From Bifidobacterium anseris (GTDB lineage Bacteria; Actinomycetota; Actinomycetes; Actinomycetales; Bifidobacteriaceae), in contig NZ_NMYC01000001.1 of NCBI RefSeq assembly GCF_002860345.1, positions 558,001 to 622,000 of the forward strand: a DNA stretch of 64,000 nucleotides, in the 5' to 3' direction. Below the pieces are notes generated by a model. That model did not search any database. It was not told where the DNA came from and was given only the letters and a program-made list of their open reading frames with translations. Of the stretch, positions 9,453 to 20,059 are shown piece by piece (within the stretch, counting starts at the first letter, position 1; each line of letters begins with the position of its first letter). The translations under genes were made by a program, and so were the position numbers.

Positions 9453-9998
9453 TCAGTGGCCGAGCTGGCGGTCGGTGCCGTGGCGGCGCTCGTAGATCGC
9501 GAGCGCGTCCGGCGCGTCGTCCGGCACGAGCGCGATCCACGACGTGTCCGGCCTGAGCGCGAAGAACGTGAGCAGCAGCTGGCGCTGCAGCCCGAACATC
9601 TGGCGTTCCTGCTCGGGCGTGGCGTGGTCGTAGCCAAGCAGGTGCAGGATGCCGTGGATCGTCAGCAGCAGCATCTCCTCCATCGTGCTGTGTCCGGCTG
9701 AGGCGGCCTGCTGGGCGGCGACCCATGGGCAGATGACGATGTCACCGAGGCAGCCTTCGCTCGGAGCGCCGTCGTCGCCGGGGCGCAGCTCGTCCATCGG
9801 GAAGCTCATGACGTCGGTCGGCCCCTGCAGGTTCATCCAGCGTTCGTGCAGTTCGGCGATCGGCTCGGGATCGACGAACAGAATCGCCAGATCCGACTGC
9901 GTGCTCACACGCATCTGGTCCATGACCCATACGCCGAGGTCGGCGAAGACCTTCGGGTCGATGATCCAGTCGGTTTCGTTGTTCACTTCAACGCTCAT
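9453..9998 (-). CDS. ybeY: endoribonuclease YbeY (rRNA maturation)
   Basis: Metal-dependent RNase involved in 16S rRNA 3' maturation and ribosome quality control. The 181-residue product carries the zinc-binding signature [11 protein letters not shown] near residues 115-125, and the conserved [11 protein letters not shown] segment. The start overlaps the phoH stop by 4 bases (ATGA), giving translational coupling. A non-conserved C-terminal tail of about 30 residues extends beyond the usual 150-residue core. Confidence 0.95.
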   Translation of the reverse strand: MSVEVNNETDWIIDPKVFADLGVWVMDQMRVSTQSDLAILFVDPEPIAELHERWMNLQGPTDVMSFPMDELRPGDDGAPSEGCLGDIVICPWVAAQQAASAGHSTMEEMLLLTIHGILHLLGYDHATPEQERQMFGLQRQLLLTFFALRPDTSWIALVPDDAPDALAIYERRHGTDRQLGH

Positions 9999-11104
9999 CG
10001 CGCGTCCTTCCTTGTGCCGTCGCGGTCCGTTCCCTTCGCCGCATGCGCCTCGTCGTAGCGTTCGTAGGCGGCGACGATCCTGCCGACGAGCTCGTGACGC
10101 ACGACGTCGCCGGCGCCCAGATGCGCGAATGCGATGCCGTTGATGCCCTTGAGGACGCGTTCGATCGAGACGAGCCCCGAGCGCGGAGCCGCCAGGTCGA
10201 CTTGGGTGATGTCGCCGGTGACGACCATCGTCGTGTTGAAGCCGAGCCTCGTGAGGAACATCTTCATCTGCTGCGCCGTCGTGTTCTGCGCCTCGTCGAG
10301 AATGACGAAGGCGTCGTTGAGCGTGCGGCCGCGCATGTAGGCGAGCGGCGCGACCTCGATCGCGCCCTCCTCGATGAGCCGGTGCATGCGTTCGGGGCCG
10401 AGCATGTCGGACAATGCGTCGTAGAGCGGACGCAGATAGGGGTCGACCTTCTCGTTGAGCGTGCCGGGAAGGAAACCGAGGTTCTCGCCGGCCTCGACGG
10501 CCGGGCGCGTCAGGATGATGCGGCGCACGCGGCCGTCCTCGAAGGCGCTCACGGCCTTCGCGACGGCGAGGTAGGTCTTGCCGGTGCCCGCCGGGCCGAT
10601 GCCGAAGGTGATCGTGTTCGCCTCGATGTCGTTGACGTAGGCGACCTGTCCGGCCGTCTTCGGACGCACCGGCACGCCGTTGGCCCAGGCGATCGTCCCG
10701 GGCATGCTGGGCTTGCGGTATTCGGCGCGCGTCTCACGCGCCGCGGCGCGCCTGTTTGCGCGGATCCGGCGGATCTCGTCGGTCTGCGCGCCGTGTCCGG
10801 GCGCCTCGTCGCGCACGTCGTTGGACAGCACGCGCTGGTCGAGCATGCGCCGCAGCGTCGGCGCGTCCATCGGATGCCCGTAGGCGGCGTCGATAATCAG
10901 GTGGAGCAGGTCCTCGGCCTCGGCGGCCTGGGATTCCCCCGCCTTCGACGTCGAGCGGATCGTCACCCGGTCGCCCCGGATGTGGATCGTGATCTCGTCG
11001 AAGGCGCGCTCGAGTTCACGGATGACCTCGTCGCAGGGTCCGAAGACGCGCACCGGGTCGAGCTGTTCCGGCACGATCACCGTTCGTGTTGTAGTCGCCA
11101 CCAC
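9995..11104 (-). CDS. phoH: PhoH-like ATPase
   Basis: 369-residue P-loop ATPase of the PhoH/YbeZ family, widely found next to ybeY and thought to act with it in RNA metabolism. Visible features are Walker [12 protein letters not shown] near residue 172, DEAQNTT for Walker B and the [11 protein letters not shown] motif. The start codon is GTG (11104, with another GTG directly after it), preceded by AGAGAGG. First gene of the phoH-ybeY-CorC-era operon. Confidence 0.93.
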   Translation of the reverse strand: MVATTTRTVIVPEQLDPVRVFGPCDEVIRELERAFDEITIHIRGDRVTIRSTSKAGESQAAEAEDLLHLIIDAAYGHPMDAPTLRRMLDQRVLSNDVRDEAPGHGAQTDEIRRIRANRRAAARETRAEYRKPSMPGTIAWANGVPVRPKTAGQVAYVNDIEANTITFGIGPAGTGKTYLAVAKAVSAFEDGRVRRIILTRPAVEAGENLGFLPGTLNEKVDPYLRPLYDALSDMLGPERMHRLIEEGAIEVAPLAYMRGRTLNDAFVILDEAQNTTAQQMKMFLTRLGFNTTMVVTGDITQVDLAAPRSGLVSIERVLKGINGIAFAHLGAGDVVRHELVGRIVAAYERYDEAHAAKGTDRDGTRKDAR

Positions 11105-11252
11105 ACCTCTCTCTGACGGCGCTTCCTGCGCGCCGGTCGTTCAAAAACAAACATTTCCGACGGCGCGCGGCATGCGCGTCCGTCGTCAACAACACTGATT
11201 CCGCTCCCTGACGCGGCAGCCGCATGCATGCAACGCGCGGAGCGCCGGCGGC

Positions 11253-11588
11253 CTACTCGTCGAGCGGCTCGCCGGTGAGCACGTGCGCGTGCACATGGAA
11301 GACGGTCTGCCCGGCGCTTTCGCCGGTGTTGAAGATCAGACGGTACGAGCCGTCGTACTCCTGATCGGCGATGCGCTGCGCCACCTCGACGATGTGCGCG
11401 AGCAGCTGCGCATCGGCGCGCGCAAGCTCGTCGACGTTGCGGTAGTGTTCGCGCGGCACAACGAGCACGTGCACCTTCGCCTTGGGATTGATGTCGCGGA
11501 ACGCGTAGACGCTCGCGTCCTCGTACACCTTCTCGCTGGGGATGTCGCAGTTCACGATCTTGCAGAACAGGCAGTCCGGGTCGGTCAT
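11253..11588 (-). CDS. HIT (histidine triad) family nucleotide hydrolase
   Basis: 111-residue protein beginning MTDPDCLFCKIVNCDIPSEK, with the HIT catalytic signature VFHVHAHVL near the C-terminus. Family members hydrolyse nucleotide phosphoramidates or adenylates. Length and the CLFCKI N-terminus match HINT-type proteins. ATG 11588 is preferred; the frame continues upstream but without a start or homology. It lies between rsmE and phoH on the same strand, a common actinobacterial order. Confidence 0.92.
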   Translation of the reverse strand: MTDPDCLFCKIVNCDIPSEKVYEDASVYAFRDINPKAKVHVLVVPREHYRNVDELARADAQLLAHIVEVAQRIADQEYDGSYRLIFNTGESAGQTVFHVHAHVLTGEPLDE

Positions 11589-11701
11589 CGTCTTCCTCTC
11601 GTCGATACGGGATACACGTCCGCCGTTGGCGGCGGGCGCATCCCATCGTATTGCTGCACCGGGATAAACAGCGCGGCCGCGCCTCCTATTCCGCGCCGCC
11701 G

Positions 11702-12508
11702 TCAGCTGAAGCGTCCCAGCTCGCGCGACAGCAGGCTGAGCGCGACCGGACCCGCCGTCGAGGCGCGCAGGATGTTGCGCCCGAGCACGCAGACCTCGGC
11801 GCCGGCGTCCTTGAGCGCGTCGACCTCGGCGCCGGAGATGCCGCCCTCGGGACCCACGACGACGTAGATGCTGCGCGCCGCGCCGTCGCCGAGGCTGCGC
11901 TCCAGCACGCCGCGCACGCGCGCCTCCACCTCGTCCCATCCCAGCGTGGCGTCCTGATGGAGCACGACGACGAGGCTGCCGCGCACGCATGCACGCCTGC
12001 ACAACGCGATGAGCTGCTTGCCGCTCAGGCAGTCGTGCAGGTCGGGCATCATGGCGCGGCGCGACTGCTCGGTGGCCGCGGCGAGCGTGGCGCGCCATTT
12101 GCGGTCGGTGCGCCCGTCCTTCCATCGTGCGATCGCGCGTTCCGACTGCCACGGGTAGACGTCGTCGACGCCGATCTGCGTGCTCACGTCGATGGCCTGC
12201 TCGTCGTGCCCGTTCTTGGCGAGGGCCTGAACGAGCGCGAGCCGGACGAGCGGCGGCTCCTCCTTGACGAATGACTCCACGCATACGTCACCGGAGCGCT
12301 CGTCGACGACGGTCGCGTTGATGCGCAGCCCATGGCCGTCGGAGATCTGCAGTTCATCGCCCGCGGCAAGGCGCATCGAACCGAACGCATGCCTGCGCAC
12401 GCCCTCCGGGAGCGTCATGATCCAGCCGATGCGGCCGGACTCGATCTGCTCGGACGCCATCGGGGCGTCGTCGTGGCCGGAATCTACGAGAAACAAAGGG
12501 ATTGTCAT
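11702..12508 (-). CDS. rsmE: 16S rRNA (uracil-1498-N3)-methyltransferase
   Basis: 268-residue SPOUT methyltransferase. The C-terminal knot region shows VVGPEGGISGAEVDAL, LGRNILRASTAGPVAL and the preceding KNGHDEQAIDVSTQIGVD segment typical of RsmE, which methylates U1498 of 16S rRNA with S-adenosylmethionine. The N-terminal PUA-like domain (residues 1-85) contains MTLPEGVRRHAFGSMRLAAGDE. ATG 12508 is chosen because residues upstream have no family resemblance. Divergent from tRNA-Leu. Confidence 0.92.
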   Translation of the reverse strand: MTIPLFLVDSGHDDAPMASEQIESGRIGWIMTLPEGVRRHAFGSMRLAAGDELQISDGHGLRINATVVDERSGDVCVESFVKEEPPLVRLALVQALAKNGHDEQAIDVSTQIGVDDVYPWQSERAIARWKDGRTDRKWRATLAAATEQSRRAMMPDLHDCLSGKQLIALCRRACVRGSLVVVLHQDATLGWDEVEARVRGVLERSLGDGAARSIYVVVGPEGGISGAEVDALKDAGAEVCVLGRNILRASTAGPVALSLLSRELGRFS

Positions 12509-12547
12509 AGCCCCTAGGCTACTCGAACGATGCGCGACACGCCGAAG

Positions 12548-12576
12548 TTGCGCACGTCGCGCATCTACCCTATAGT
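12548..12576 (+). promoter_or_regulatory. promoter of tRNA-Leu
   Basis: TTGCGC (12548-12553), a 17-base spacer and TATAGT (12571-12576) form a good vegetative promoter about 50 bases before the tRNA 5' end. Confidence 0.7.
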
Positions 12577-12628
12577 ATTCAACTGTTGCCGCTGAGAACA
12601 CAGCACAGTGATCAGCACAGCGACCCGG

Positions 12629-12715
12629 GTCCGGGTGGCGGAATGGTAGACGCGCTAGCTTGAGGTGCTAGTGCCTATTTATACAGGCGTGCGGGTTCAA
12701 GTCCCGCTCCGGACA
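12629..12715 (+). tRNA. tRNA-Leu (anticodon GAG)
   Basis: A class II tRNA of 87 bases. Acceptor arm GTCCGGG pairs with the TCCGGAC end, closing with a G-U pair and an A discriminator; CCA is not encoded. The anticodon stem is CTAGC/GCTAG around the loop TTGAGGT with anticodon GAG at 12662-12664, reading CUC and CUU leucine codons. A long variable arm (TGCCTATTTATACAGGCG) and the T-loop GGTTCAAGT are present. Confidence 0.97.
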
Positions 12716-12720
12716 CGACC

Positions 12721-12755
12721 AAGACCGGTGGTTCTCTTCGAGAATCGCCGGTCTT
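12721..12755 (+). terminator. terminator downstream of tRNA-Leu
   Basis: A 16-base stem with two G-U pairs and a small loop, followed by TTCGTTT, lies 5 bases after the tRNA. Confidence 0.75.
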
Positions 12756-12825
12756 TTCGTTTATCCATACATCCATCATCGGCCCCGCTCCCCCGCGGAC
12801 GCGGCGGCCAGCCGGGAGGTCCAGC

Positions 12826-13701
12826 TTGCGGTTCATCCATCTTGACTCCGTCGACGATCCACGCGTCGATGCGTACACGAATCTGACGGAGCTGCAGCTA
12901 CGCAACCGTCTCGAACCTGCCAAAGGCGTCTTCATCGCCGAATCGCCAAAGGTCATCACGCGGGCGCTCGCCGCCGGCCGCGAACCGCTGTCGCTGCTCG
13001 TCGAGGAGCCGTGGATCGACGGCATGGCGGACACCTTCGCGACGATCGACGCGCGGTGGGGCGAGGATGTGCCCGTCTACGTCGCCTCCCCCGAACAGCT
13101 CAGGAGGCTCACCGGCTACCGGCTGCACCGCGGCGCGCTCGCGGCGATGCGCCGCTGGCCTCTGCCGAGTGTCGAGGATGTATGCGCCGGCGCGACGCGC
13201 GTCGCCGTCCTCGAGAACATCGTCGACCACACAAACGTCGGCGCAATCATGCGTTCGGCCGCGGCGCTCGATGTCGACGCCGTCCTCGTGACGCCGTCGT
13301 GTGCCGACCCGCTGTACCGGCGCGCCGTGCGCGTCTCGATGGGCACCGTCTTCCAGGTGCCGTGGACGCGCATCGGCGGCGGCGATGTGCACTTCTGGCC
13401 GTGGAAGGGCCTCGCGCAGCTGCATGATCTGGGCTTCACGACGGCGGCGATGGCGCTGAGCGACGATTCGATCTCGCTCGACGACCTCGTCGAACGCCTG
13501 CGGCCCGACGCCGCCGCCGACACGCGCATCGACCGCCTCGCGCTGATCTTCGGCACCGAAGGCGACGGCCTATCGAAGCATACGATCGCCAACGCCGACC
13601 TCACCGTCAAGATCCCGATGAGCCATGACGTCGATTCGCTCAACGTGGCCGCATCGAGCGCCGTCGCCTTCTACGCGACGCGCGATGCGCGCCGTGCATA
13701 G
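12826..13701 (+). CDS. SpoU/TrmH-family RNA 2'-O-methyltransferase
   Basis: 291-residue predicted rRNA/tRNA ribose methyltransferase. An N-terminal substrate-binding domain (residues 25-110, with KGVFIAESPKVI) precedes the SPOUT knot domain with the three SpoU motifs: ENIVDHTNVGAIMRSAAALD near residue 130, IFGTEGDGLS near 240 and IPMSHDVDSLNVAASSAVA near 263. The start codon is TTG at 12826, placed 5 bases after GGGAGGT; no ATG fits the conserved N-terminus. The target nucleotide cannot be told from sequence. Confidence 0.88.
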   Translation: MRFIHLDSVDDPRVDAYTNLTELQLRNRLEPAKGVFIAESPKVITRALAAGREPLSLLVEEPWIDGMADTFATIDARWGEDVPVYVASPEQLRRLTGYRLHRGALAAMRRWPLPSVEDVCAGATRVAVLENIVDHTNVGAIMRSAAALDVDAVLVTPSCADPLYRRAVRVSMGTVFQVPWTRIGGGDVHFWPWKGLAQLHDLGFTTAAMALSDDSISLDDLVERLRPDAAADTRIDRLALIFGTEGDGLSKHTIANADLTVKIPMSHDVDSLNVAASSAVAFYATRDARRA

Positions 13702-13709
13702 CGTGAGAT

Positions 13710-13746
13710 GGGTGGGACGGCGTCGCTGAGGAGCGTCCGTCCGCCC
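13710..13746. terminator. possible bidirectional hairpin between convergent genes
   Basis: An imperfect GGGTGGGACGG/CCGTCCGCCC stem lies between the SpoU methyltransferase and the sufT-like gene. There is no clear T-run. Confidence 0.35.
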
Positions 13747-13760
13747 CCAATGCGGCGGCG

Positions 13761-14339
13761 TCAGTACCGCGGCATCGCGTCGAGGTTGAAGCCGAGCGCG
13801 GCGAGCTGTTCGCGGCCCTCGGGCGTGATCTTGTCGACGGTCCAGCGCGGCGTCCACGTCCAGTCGATGCGGAACTCCTCGACGAGGCCGGCGAGCGTGC
13901 TCGCGCATTCGTCCTCGATGAGGTCGGTCAGCGGGCACGCCGGCGTCGTCAGCGTCATCGTGATGATCGCGCGGCCGAGTTCGTCGATCTCGATGCCGTA
14001 GACGAGGCCGAGGTCGATGACGTCGATGCCGAGCTCCGGGTCGATGACCTGATGGAGCGCCTCCATGACGTCCTGCGCCGTTGCGCGTCCGATCTCGTCG
14101 ACGCCCTTGAGCGTGATGCCGTCGTCGGTACCGCAACGGCAGCCTGCGCCGTCATGGCCGCCGCAGCAGCCGCCCTCCCCGTGCGCCGCGTCCGTGCGTG
14201 TCTCGTCGGCGTTCCGATTCACGTCCTTCGCCAGCGACGGGTTGGCGATGATCGCCTGCGCCTGCGCCTCGTCTCCGACGACGCCGCTGACCGCGTCGAG
14301 GATCGTCGCCTGCGGTCCGGGCACCAGATTGTCGCTCAT
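13761..14339 (-). CDS. SufT/MIP18-type iron-sulfur assembly factor with Cys-rich insert
   Basis: 192-residue protein with a C-terminal MIP18 (DUF59) domain (about residues 80-185) carrying ALHQVIDPELGIDVIDLGLVYG and TLTTPACPLTDLIEDE, which includes the conserved Cys of the family. SufT-like proteins help mature Fe-S proteins. Unusually, the domain follows an N-terminal extension of about 75 residues that contains a Cys/His/Gly-rich stretch (CCGGHDGAGCRCG). The extension could bind metal; this is inference. Two adjacent ATGs (14342 and 14339) are possible starts after AGGAAGG. Last gene of the SUF cluster. Confidence 0.85.
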   Translation of the reverse strand: MSDNLVPGPQATILDAVSGVVGDEAQAQAIIANPSLAKDVNRNADETRTDAAHGEGGCCGGHDGAGCRCGTDDGITLKGVDEIGRATAQDVMEALHQVIDPELGIDVIDLGLVYGIEIDELGRAIITMTLTTPACPLTDLIEDECASTLAGLVEEFRIDWTWTPRWTVDKITPEGREQLAALGFNLDAMPRY

Positions 14340-14427
14340 CATCTTGTCCTTCCTAACAAACACCTACAAAGTCAAGCATCTGCAAACGGTTGCAAAACCG
14401 TCCATGTCGTCCCGTGCGACCGCCCGC

Positions 14428-14973
14428 TCAGGACGCCTTGCGCTGCGCGGCGAGCGCCTTGGCAACCGAGTCCTTGAGGCCTTCCCAGCCGAGCAGCGCG
14501 CATTTGATGCGCATCGGATACTTCGAGACGCCCTGGAACACGGTCGCGTCGCCGAGCTCGTCCATCGCCTCCTCGTCGTCGAGCCCCGCGCCGCGCGAGG
14601 ACATCAGCGCATGGAACTCGTCAAACAGGTGCATCGCCTCGTCGACGGTGCGTCCGCGCACGAGGTCGACCATGATCGACAGGCTCGCCTGCGAGATCGA
14701 ACATCCCTGCCCGTCCCAGACGATGTCCTCGATGCGGTGCGGCTCGTCGCGACCCACCTCCACGTGGACGGTGACCTCGTCGCCGCACGTCGGGTTGAAC
14801 TGGTGCGAACGCGCCGTCGAGCACGCCTCGTGCCTCGCCGTGACCGTCGCCTCGCCGTCGGTCGCCGCCGCGTCCGTCTGCGGAAGCGCGCCCTTGCCGT
14901 GCGGGTGACGAGAGGCATCGAGGATGACCTCCTGATACATCTGTTCGAGTTCGTCGGTGCCGTTGTCGGCCAT
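14428..14973 (-). CDS. sufU: SufU-type iron-sulfur scaffold/sulfur-transfer protein
   Basis: 181-residue NifU-like protein acting with SufS. The three conserved cysteines are visible in NPTCGDEV, GQGCSISQAS and KCALLGWEGL. In Gram-positive bacteria SufU accepts persulfide sulfur from SufS through a zinc site. The N-terminus has a non-conserved segment of about 15 residues (ASRHPHGKGALPQTD). It lies 99 bases after sufS, on the same strand. Confidence 0.93.
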   Translation of the reverse strand: MADNGTDELEQMYQEVILDASRHPHGKGALPQTDAAATDGEATVTARHEACSTARSHQFNPTCGDEVTVHVEVGRDEPHRIEDIVWDGQGCSISQASLSIMVDLVRGRTVDEAMHLFDEFHALMSSRGAGLDDEEAMDELGDATVFQGVSKYPMRIKCALLGWEGLKDSVAKALAAQRKAS

Positions 14974-15072
14974 CGTGCCTTCCTTTCCGTGCGGCCCGTC
15001 AATCCGTCCGCCCTATCGGGCCAACAGTTCGCGGGCCGCATTATTCCTTTTCCGGCCTTCCTACCGCTGCGT

Positions 15073-16344
15073 TCAGCGCAGGAAGAACGGCCTGACGCCC
15101 TTGACCGCCTCGATGAGCGCGCGTGCCTCGTCGGGGGTGTTGTAGACACCCGCCGACGCGCGGTTCGACGCGAAGACGCCGAAATGCCGGTGGATCGGTT
15201 GCGCGCAGTGGTGGCCGACGCGGATCGCGATGCCGGAGGCGTCGAGGTACTGCCCCACGTCGTGCGGGTGCACGCCGTCGACCTCGAAGGCGACGGTGCC
15301 GATGCGATCCTTGTTCGTCTCGGGTCCCAGGATGCGCACGCCGTCGACCTGCCCGAGCTTGAGCAGTTCGTCGGTGATCAGCCGTTCGTGCGCGGCGATG
15401 TTCTCCATGCCGACGTCCATCATCCATTGGGCGGCCACTCCGGCGGCGACGACCTGCGCGACCGGCTGCGTGCCGGCCTCGAAGCGCGCCGGGGGCGCCA
15501 TATACAGCGCCGGACGGTCCATGTAGGCGAGCTCGACCATCGAGCCGCCGAAGCGCGCCGGCGGCAGCGCCTCGAGCAGTTCGCGCCTGCCGTACAGGAA
15601 GCCGACGCCGGTCGGCCCGTACATCTTGTGCGCACTGAACGCGGCGAAGTCGACGTCGAGCGCGTGGAAGTCGACGGGGATGTGCGGCACCGACTGGCAG
15701 GCGTCGAGGACGAAGAGCGCGCCGACCTCGTGCGCGCGGCGCACGATCGGCGCGATGTCGGTGATCGCGCCGGTGACGTTGCCGATGTGCGTGACCGCGA
15801 CGATGCGTGTGCGTTCGCCGATCGTCTCGGGCGCGAGGTCGGCCATGACACGGCCGTCCTCGTCGACCTCGAGCCATTTGAGCGTCGCGCCGGTGCGCGC
15901 GGCGAGCTCCTGGAACGGCAGCAGCACCGAATGGTGCTCGGCGCGCGAGACGACGATCTCGTCACCGGGCTTGAGGACGAAGCGTTCCGCCTCGGTGCCA
16001 CCGCGGCCGAGCGAGGCGTTGCCGATCGCCGTGGCGAGCATGTTGAGCGCGTCGGTCGCGCCCATCGTCACGACGAGCTCCTCGCCTCCCTCTTCGCTCG
16101 AGGCGCCGACAAGACGCGCGACCTGAACGCGCGCCTGCTCGAAGGCGACGGTCGAGCGTGCCGCGAGCGTGTGCGCGCCGCGATGCACGCCGGCGTTGAT
16201 CGTCTCGTAGAACCGCGATTCGGCGTCGATGACGCTCTGCGGCTTCTGCGCCGTCGCGCCGCTGTCGAGGTAGACGAGCGGATGCCCGTTGATCCGCTGG
16301 TTGAGGATCGGGAACTGCGCGCGTATCGTCTCGATGTCCTTCAT
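15073..16344 (-). CDS. sufS: cysteine desulfurase SufS
   Basis: PLP-dependent enzyme that takes sulfur from cysteine for Fe-S cluster assembly. The 423-residue product starts MKDIETIRAQFPILNQRING, shows the PLP lysine in FSAHKMYGPTGVGFLYG near residue 239 and the active-site cysteine in RVGHHCAQP near residue 380, both typical of the SufS (type II) class. It follows sufC after 19 bases and precedes sufU. Confidence 0.95.
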   Translation of the reverse strand: MKDIETIRAQFPILNQRINGHPLVYLDSGATAQKPQSVIDAESRFYETINAGVHRGAHTLAARSTVAFEQARVQVARLVGASSEEGGEELVVTMGATDALNMLATAIGNASLGRGGTEAERFVLKPGDEIVVSRAEHHSVLLPFQELAARTGATLKWLEVDEDGRVMADLAPETIGERTRIVAVTHIGNVTGAITDIAPIVRRAHEVGALFVLDACQSVPHIPVDFHALDVDFAAFSAHKMYGPTGVGFLYGRRELLEALPPARFGGSMVELAYMDRPALYMAPPARFEAGTQPVAQVVAAGVAAQWMMDVGMENIAAHERLITDELLKLGQVDGVRILGPETNKDRIGTVAFEVDGVHPHDVGQYLDASGIAIRVGHHCAQPIHRHFGVFASNRASAGVYNTPDEARALIEAVKGVRPFFLR

Positions 16345-16363
16345 CCGCGTTCCGCTCCCCCGC

Positions 16364-17142
<779 letters not shown>

Positions 17143-17143
<1 letters not shown>

Positions 17144-18369
17144 TACTTCTCCTCCAATGCGTGTTGCGTGTCTTCGTCTTCACCGCGCGCCAGACGGCGG
17201 TCGATCGCGTCCATCAGATGGGCCGCGAGTTCGTCGATGCCGATCTCCTCGACGAGTTCGCCGAAGAAGCCGCGCACGACAAGCTTGCGCGCCTGACGTT
17301 CCGGGATGCCGCGCGAGCGCAGGTAGAACAGCTCCTCGTCATCGAAGCGGCCCACGGAGCTCGCGTGGCCGGCGCCGATGATGTTGCCGTTCTCGATCTC
17401 GAGGTTCGGCTCGGAGTCGGCGATCGCGCCCGGCGTGAGCACGAGGTTGCGGTTGAGCTCGTAGGAGTCGGTACCCGGCGCCGTCGGTTCGATGAGCGCG
17501 TTGCCGACCCATGTCGAATGCGCGCCCTTGCCGCTGAGCGCGCCCTTGTAGACGACGCGCGAACGGCATTCGGGATGGTTGTGCACGACCATCGTGCGAT
17601 GCTCGATGTGTTCGCCGGGGTCGACGAAGTAGATGCCGAGCATGTTGAGGTCACCGTGTTCGCCGCCGAACTCCTGGTCCATGCGGATGCGCACGAAGGC
17701 GCCGCCGAGCGTGACGACCGAGTGGCGCAGCGACGATTCGGCGCCCAGCCGGATGCGGTGGTTCGCCACATGCTTCGAGTCGGCGGACCACTCCTGGATG
17801 AAGGTCGTGCCGATGTGCGCGTCGCGTCCGGTGACGATCTCGACGCCTTCGGCCAGCCGCGCGTCGCCGTCGTGTTCAACGACGACGTCGCCGTGCACCT
17901 GGTCGCGCGCGACGATGACGAGGTGCAGCGCGTCGGGGTCGAGCCCCTCGCCGTGCACCTGCACGAGCACCGGATGCGCCGGCTCGCGCTTGAGTTCGAC
18001 GACCCATGCCCTCCTCGCGCTGTTCCATTCGACGGCCGCGGCGCGGTCGGACGGCTTGCCGACGGTGCCGCACGGCGCCTCGCCGATCGCGACCTCGCGC
18101 ACGTCCACGTCGTCGTCGTCCAGCGGCGAGCCGTCGATGTAACCCACCGAGATGCGCGTGGCGCCGCTCGGCTCGAAGGGTTCGAAGAACTCGGGGATGC
18201 GTTCGACCGGAGTGAAGCGCCAGTCGTCCTGCTTGCGCGTCGGCGTGGCGAAGTCGGCCACGTCGAAGGAGCGCGGGCTCGTGTCGGCGCTCGACGGCAT
18301 CGCCGCCGGCACCGCGTACGGATCATCGGGATCCGCGACCGGGATGTTGATTTCCGCGTTGTCTGCCAT
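17143..18369 (-). CDS. sufD: Fe-S cluster assembly protein SufD
   Basis: 408-residue SufBD-family protein, partner of SufB and SufC in the scaffold complex. Conserved features are the WRFTPVERIPEFFEPF segment near residue 52, the right-handed beta-helix core with VVHNHPECRSRVVYKGALSGKGAHS-like residues, and the C-terminal ARKLVVRGFFGELVEEI. It sits 3 bases after sufB and overlaps sufC by one base. Confidence 0.94.
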
Positions 18370-18372
18370 CGG

Positions 18373-19869
18373 TCAGCCCACCGATCCTTCCATCTGCAGT
18401 TCGACGAGTCTGTTGAGTTCGAGCGCGTATTCCATCGGCAGCTCGCGGCTGATCGGCTCGACGAAGCCGCGCACGATCATCGCCATCGCCTCCTTCTCCT
18501 CGATGCCGCGGCTCATCAGATAGAAGAGCTGGTCCTCGGAGACCTTCGAGACGGTCGCCTCGTGCGCCATCGAGACGTCGTCCTCGCGCACGTCCACATG
18601 CGGGTACGTGTCGGAGCGCGAGAAGTCGTCGACGAGCAGTGCGTCGCACACGACGTTCGAGCTGGCGCCCTCGGCGCCGTCGACGATCTTCACCAGTCCG
18701 CGGTAGGCGGAGCGTCCGCCGCCGCGCGAGATCGACTTCGCGACGATCGTCGAGCTCGTGTGCGGCGCCAGATGGATCATCTTCGCGCCGGTGTCCTGAT
18801 ACTGCCCGGCGCCGGCGAAGCCGAGCGACATCGTCGAGGCGTTCGCGTACGGCTCGGCGAGGATGCACGCCGGGTACTTCATCGTCGCCTTCGAGCCGAT
18901 GTTGCCGTCGACCCATTCCATCGTCGCGCCCTCGCGCACGTAGGCGCGCTGCGTGACGAGGTTGTAGACGTTGTTCGACCAGTTCTGCACCGTCGTGTAG
19001 CGCACGCGCGCGTTCTTCTCGACGATGATCTCGACGATGGCCGCGTGCAGCGAGTCGGTCGAGTAGATCGGCGCCGTGCAGCCCTCGACGTAGTGCACGT
19101 AGGAGCCTTCGTCGGCGATGATGAGCGTGCGCTCGAACTGGCCCATGTTCGGCGTGTTGATGCGGAAGTAGGCCTGCAGCGGGATGTCGACGTGCACGCC
19201 CTTGGGCACGTAGACGAACGAGCCTCCGGACCATGCGGCCGTGTTGAGCGCGCCGAACTTGTTGTCCTCCGGCGGCACGACGGTGCCGAAGTACTTCCTG
19301 ACCAGATCGGGGTATTCACGCACCGCGGTGTCGGTGTCCACGAAGATGACGCCCTGCTTGGCCAGATCCTCCTGAATAGAGTTGTAGATGACCTCGGACT
19401 CGTACTGCGCGGCGACGCCGGAGACGAGACGGCTCTTCTCGGCCTCGGGGATGCCGAGACGGTCGTAGGTCTCGCGAATGTCGTCGGGCAGGTCCTCCCA
19501 GCGGGCCGCCTGCTTGCCGACGGGCTTGACGTAGTATTTGAAATCCTGCGCGTGGAAGCCGGACAGGTCGACGCCCCACTTGGGCATCGGCTGTTCGACG
19601 AACGCCCGGTAGCCGCGCAGGCGCATGTCGAGCATCCATTCGGGTTCGTGCTTGTCGGCCGAGATCTCGCGCACGACGTGCTCGTCGATGCCCTTCCTCG
19701 CCGCCTCGCCGGCCGCGTCGGAATCGTGCCAGCCGTACGAGTATTCGCCGAACTGACCGATGATCTCGTCATCCTGTCTTATCTTGTCCTCGTTGACGCG
19801 GCCGCGATCAGCCAGATACTGATTCATCTCCACGTCGGACGCTGCGTTGGGCATCTGATCGTCTGCCAC
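18373..19869 (-). CDS. sufB: Fe-S cluster assembly protein SufB
   Basis: 498-residue core scaffold subunit. Conserved stretches include [51 protein letters not shown] and [21 protein letters not shown]. The frame opens with GTG at 19869 after GAGAGGCGG; an internal ATG 15 bases later is an alternative. First gene of the sufB-D-C-S-U-T operon. No SufR-type regulator is encoded next to it in this window. Confidence 0.95.
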   Translation of the reverse strand: MADDQMPNAASDVEMNQYLADRGRVNEDKIRQDDEIIGQFGEYSYGWHDSDAAGEAARKGIDEHVVREISADKHEPEWMLDMRLRGYRAFVEQPMPKWGVDLSGFHAQDFKYYVKPVGKQAARWEDLPDDIRETYDRLGIPEAEKSRLVSGVAAQYESEVIYNSIQEDLAKQGVIFVDTDTAVREYPDLVRKYFGTVVPPEDNKFGALNTAAWSGGSFVYVPKGVHVDIPLQAYFRINTPNMGQFERTLIIADEGSYVHYVEGCTAPIYSTDSLHAAIVEIIVEKNARVRYTTVQNWSNNVYNLVTQRAYVREGATMEWVDGNIGSKATMKYPACILAEPYANASTMSLGFAGAGQYQDTGAKMIHLAPHTSSTIVAKSISRGGGRSAYRGLVKIVDGAEGASSNVVCDALLVDDFSRSDTYPHVDVREDDVSMAHEATVSKVSEDQLFYLMSRGIEEKEAMAMIVRGFVEPISRELPMEYALELNRLVELQMEGSVG

Positions 19870-20000
19870 AGGTCGCCGCCTCTCGTTCTTCTTGGTTGTT
19901 CCGCATTACATGGTAACGGACAGTGTATGGACACGCCAGAGCGTTTCGCGGCCGCCGCATGCCGCATCCGCCGCGCACCGCGACGTCCACGAAAACGGCG

Positions 20001-20032
20001 GCAGGCCGGAACCCTGTGGGGTCCCGGCCTGC
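20001..20032 (-). terminator. terminator of the L,D-transpeptidase gene
   Basis: A 14-base stem (GCAGGCCGGAACCC and a near-perfect complement with one wobble pair) with TGTG loop lies 28 bases past the L,D-transpeptidase stop; on the minus strand a TTTT run follows shortly after. Confidence 0.65.
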
Positions 20033-20059
20033 GATGCGCGTGGGGCCGCGAAGAGCAGC

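Noticed and set aside
9424-9726. N-terminal extension of the CorC-like protein
   Set aside because: This part of the frame lies within ybeY and is Arg/Ala-rich; the proper start precedes the first membrane helix.
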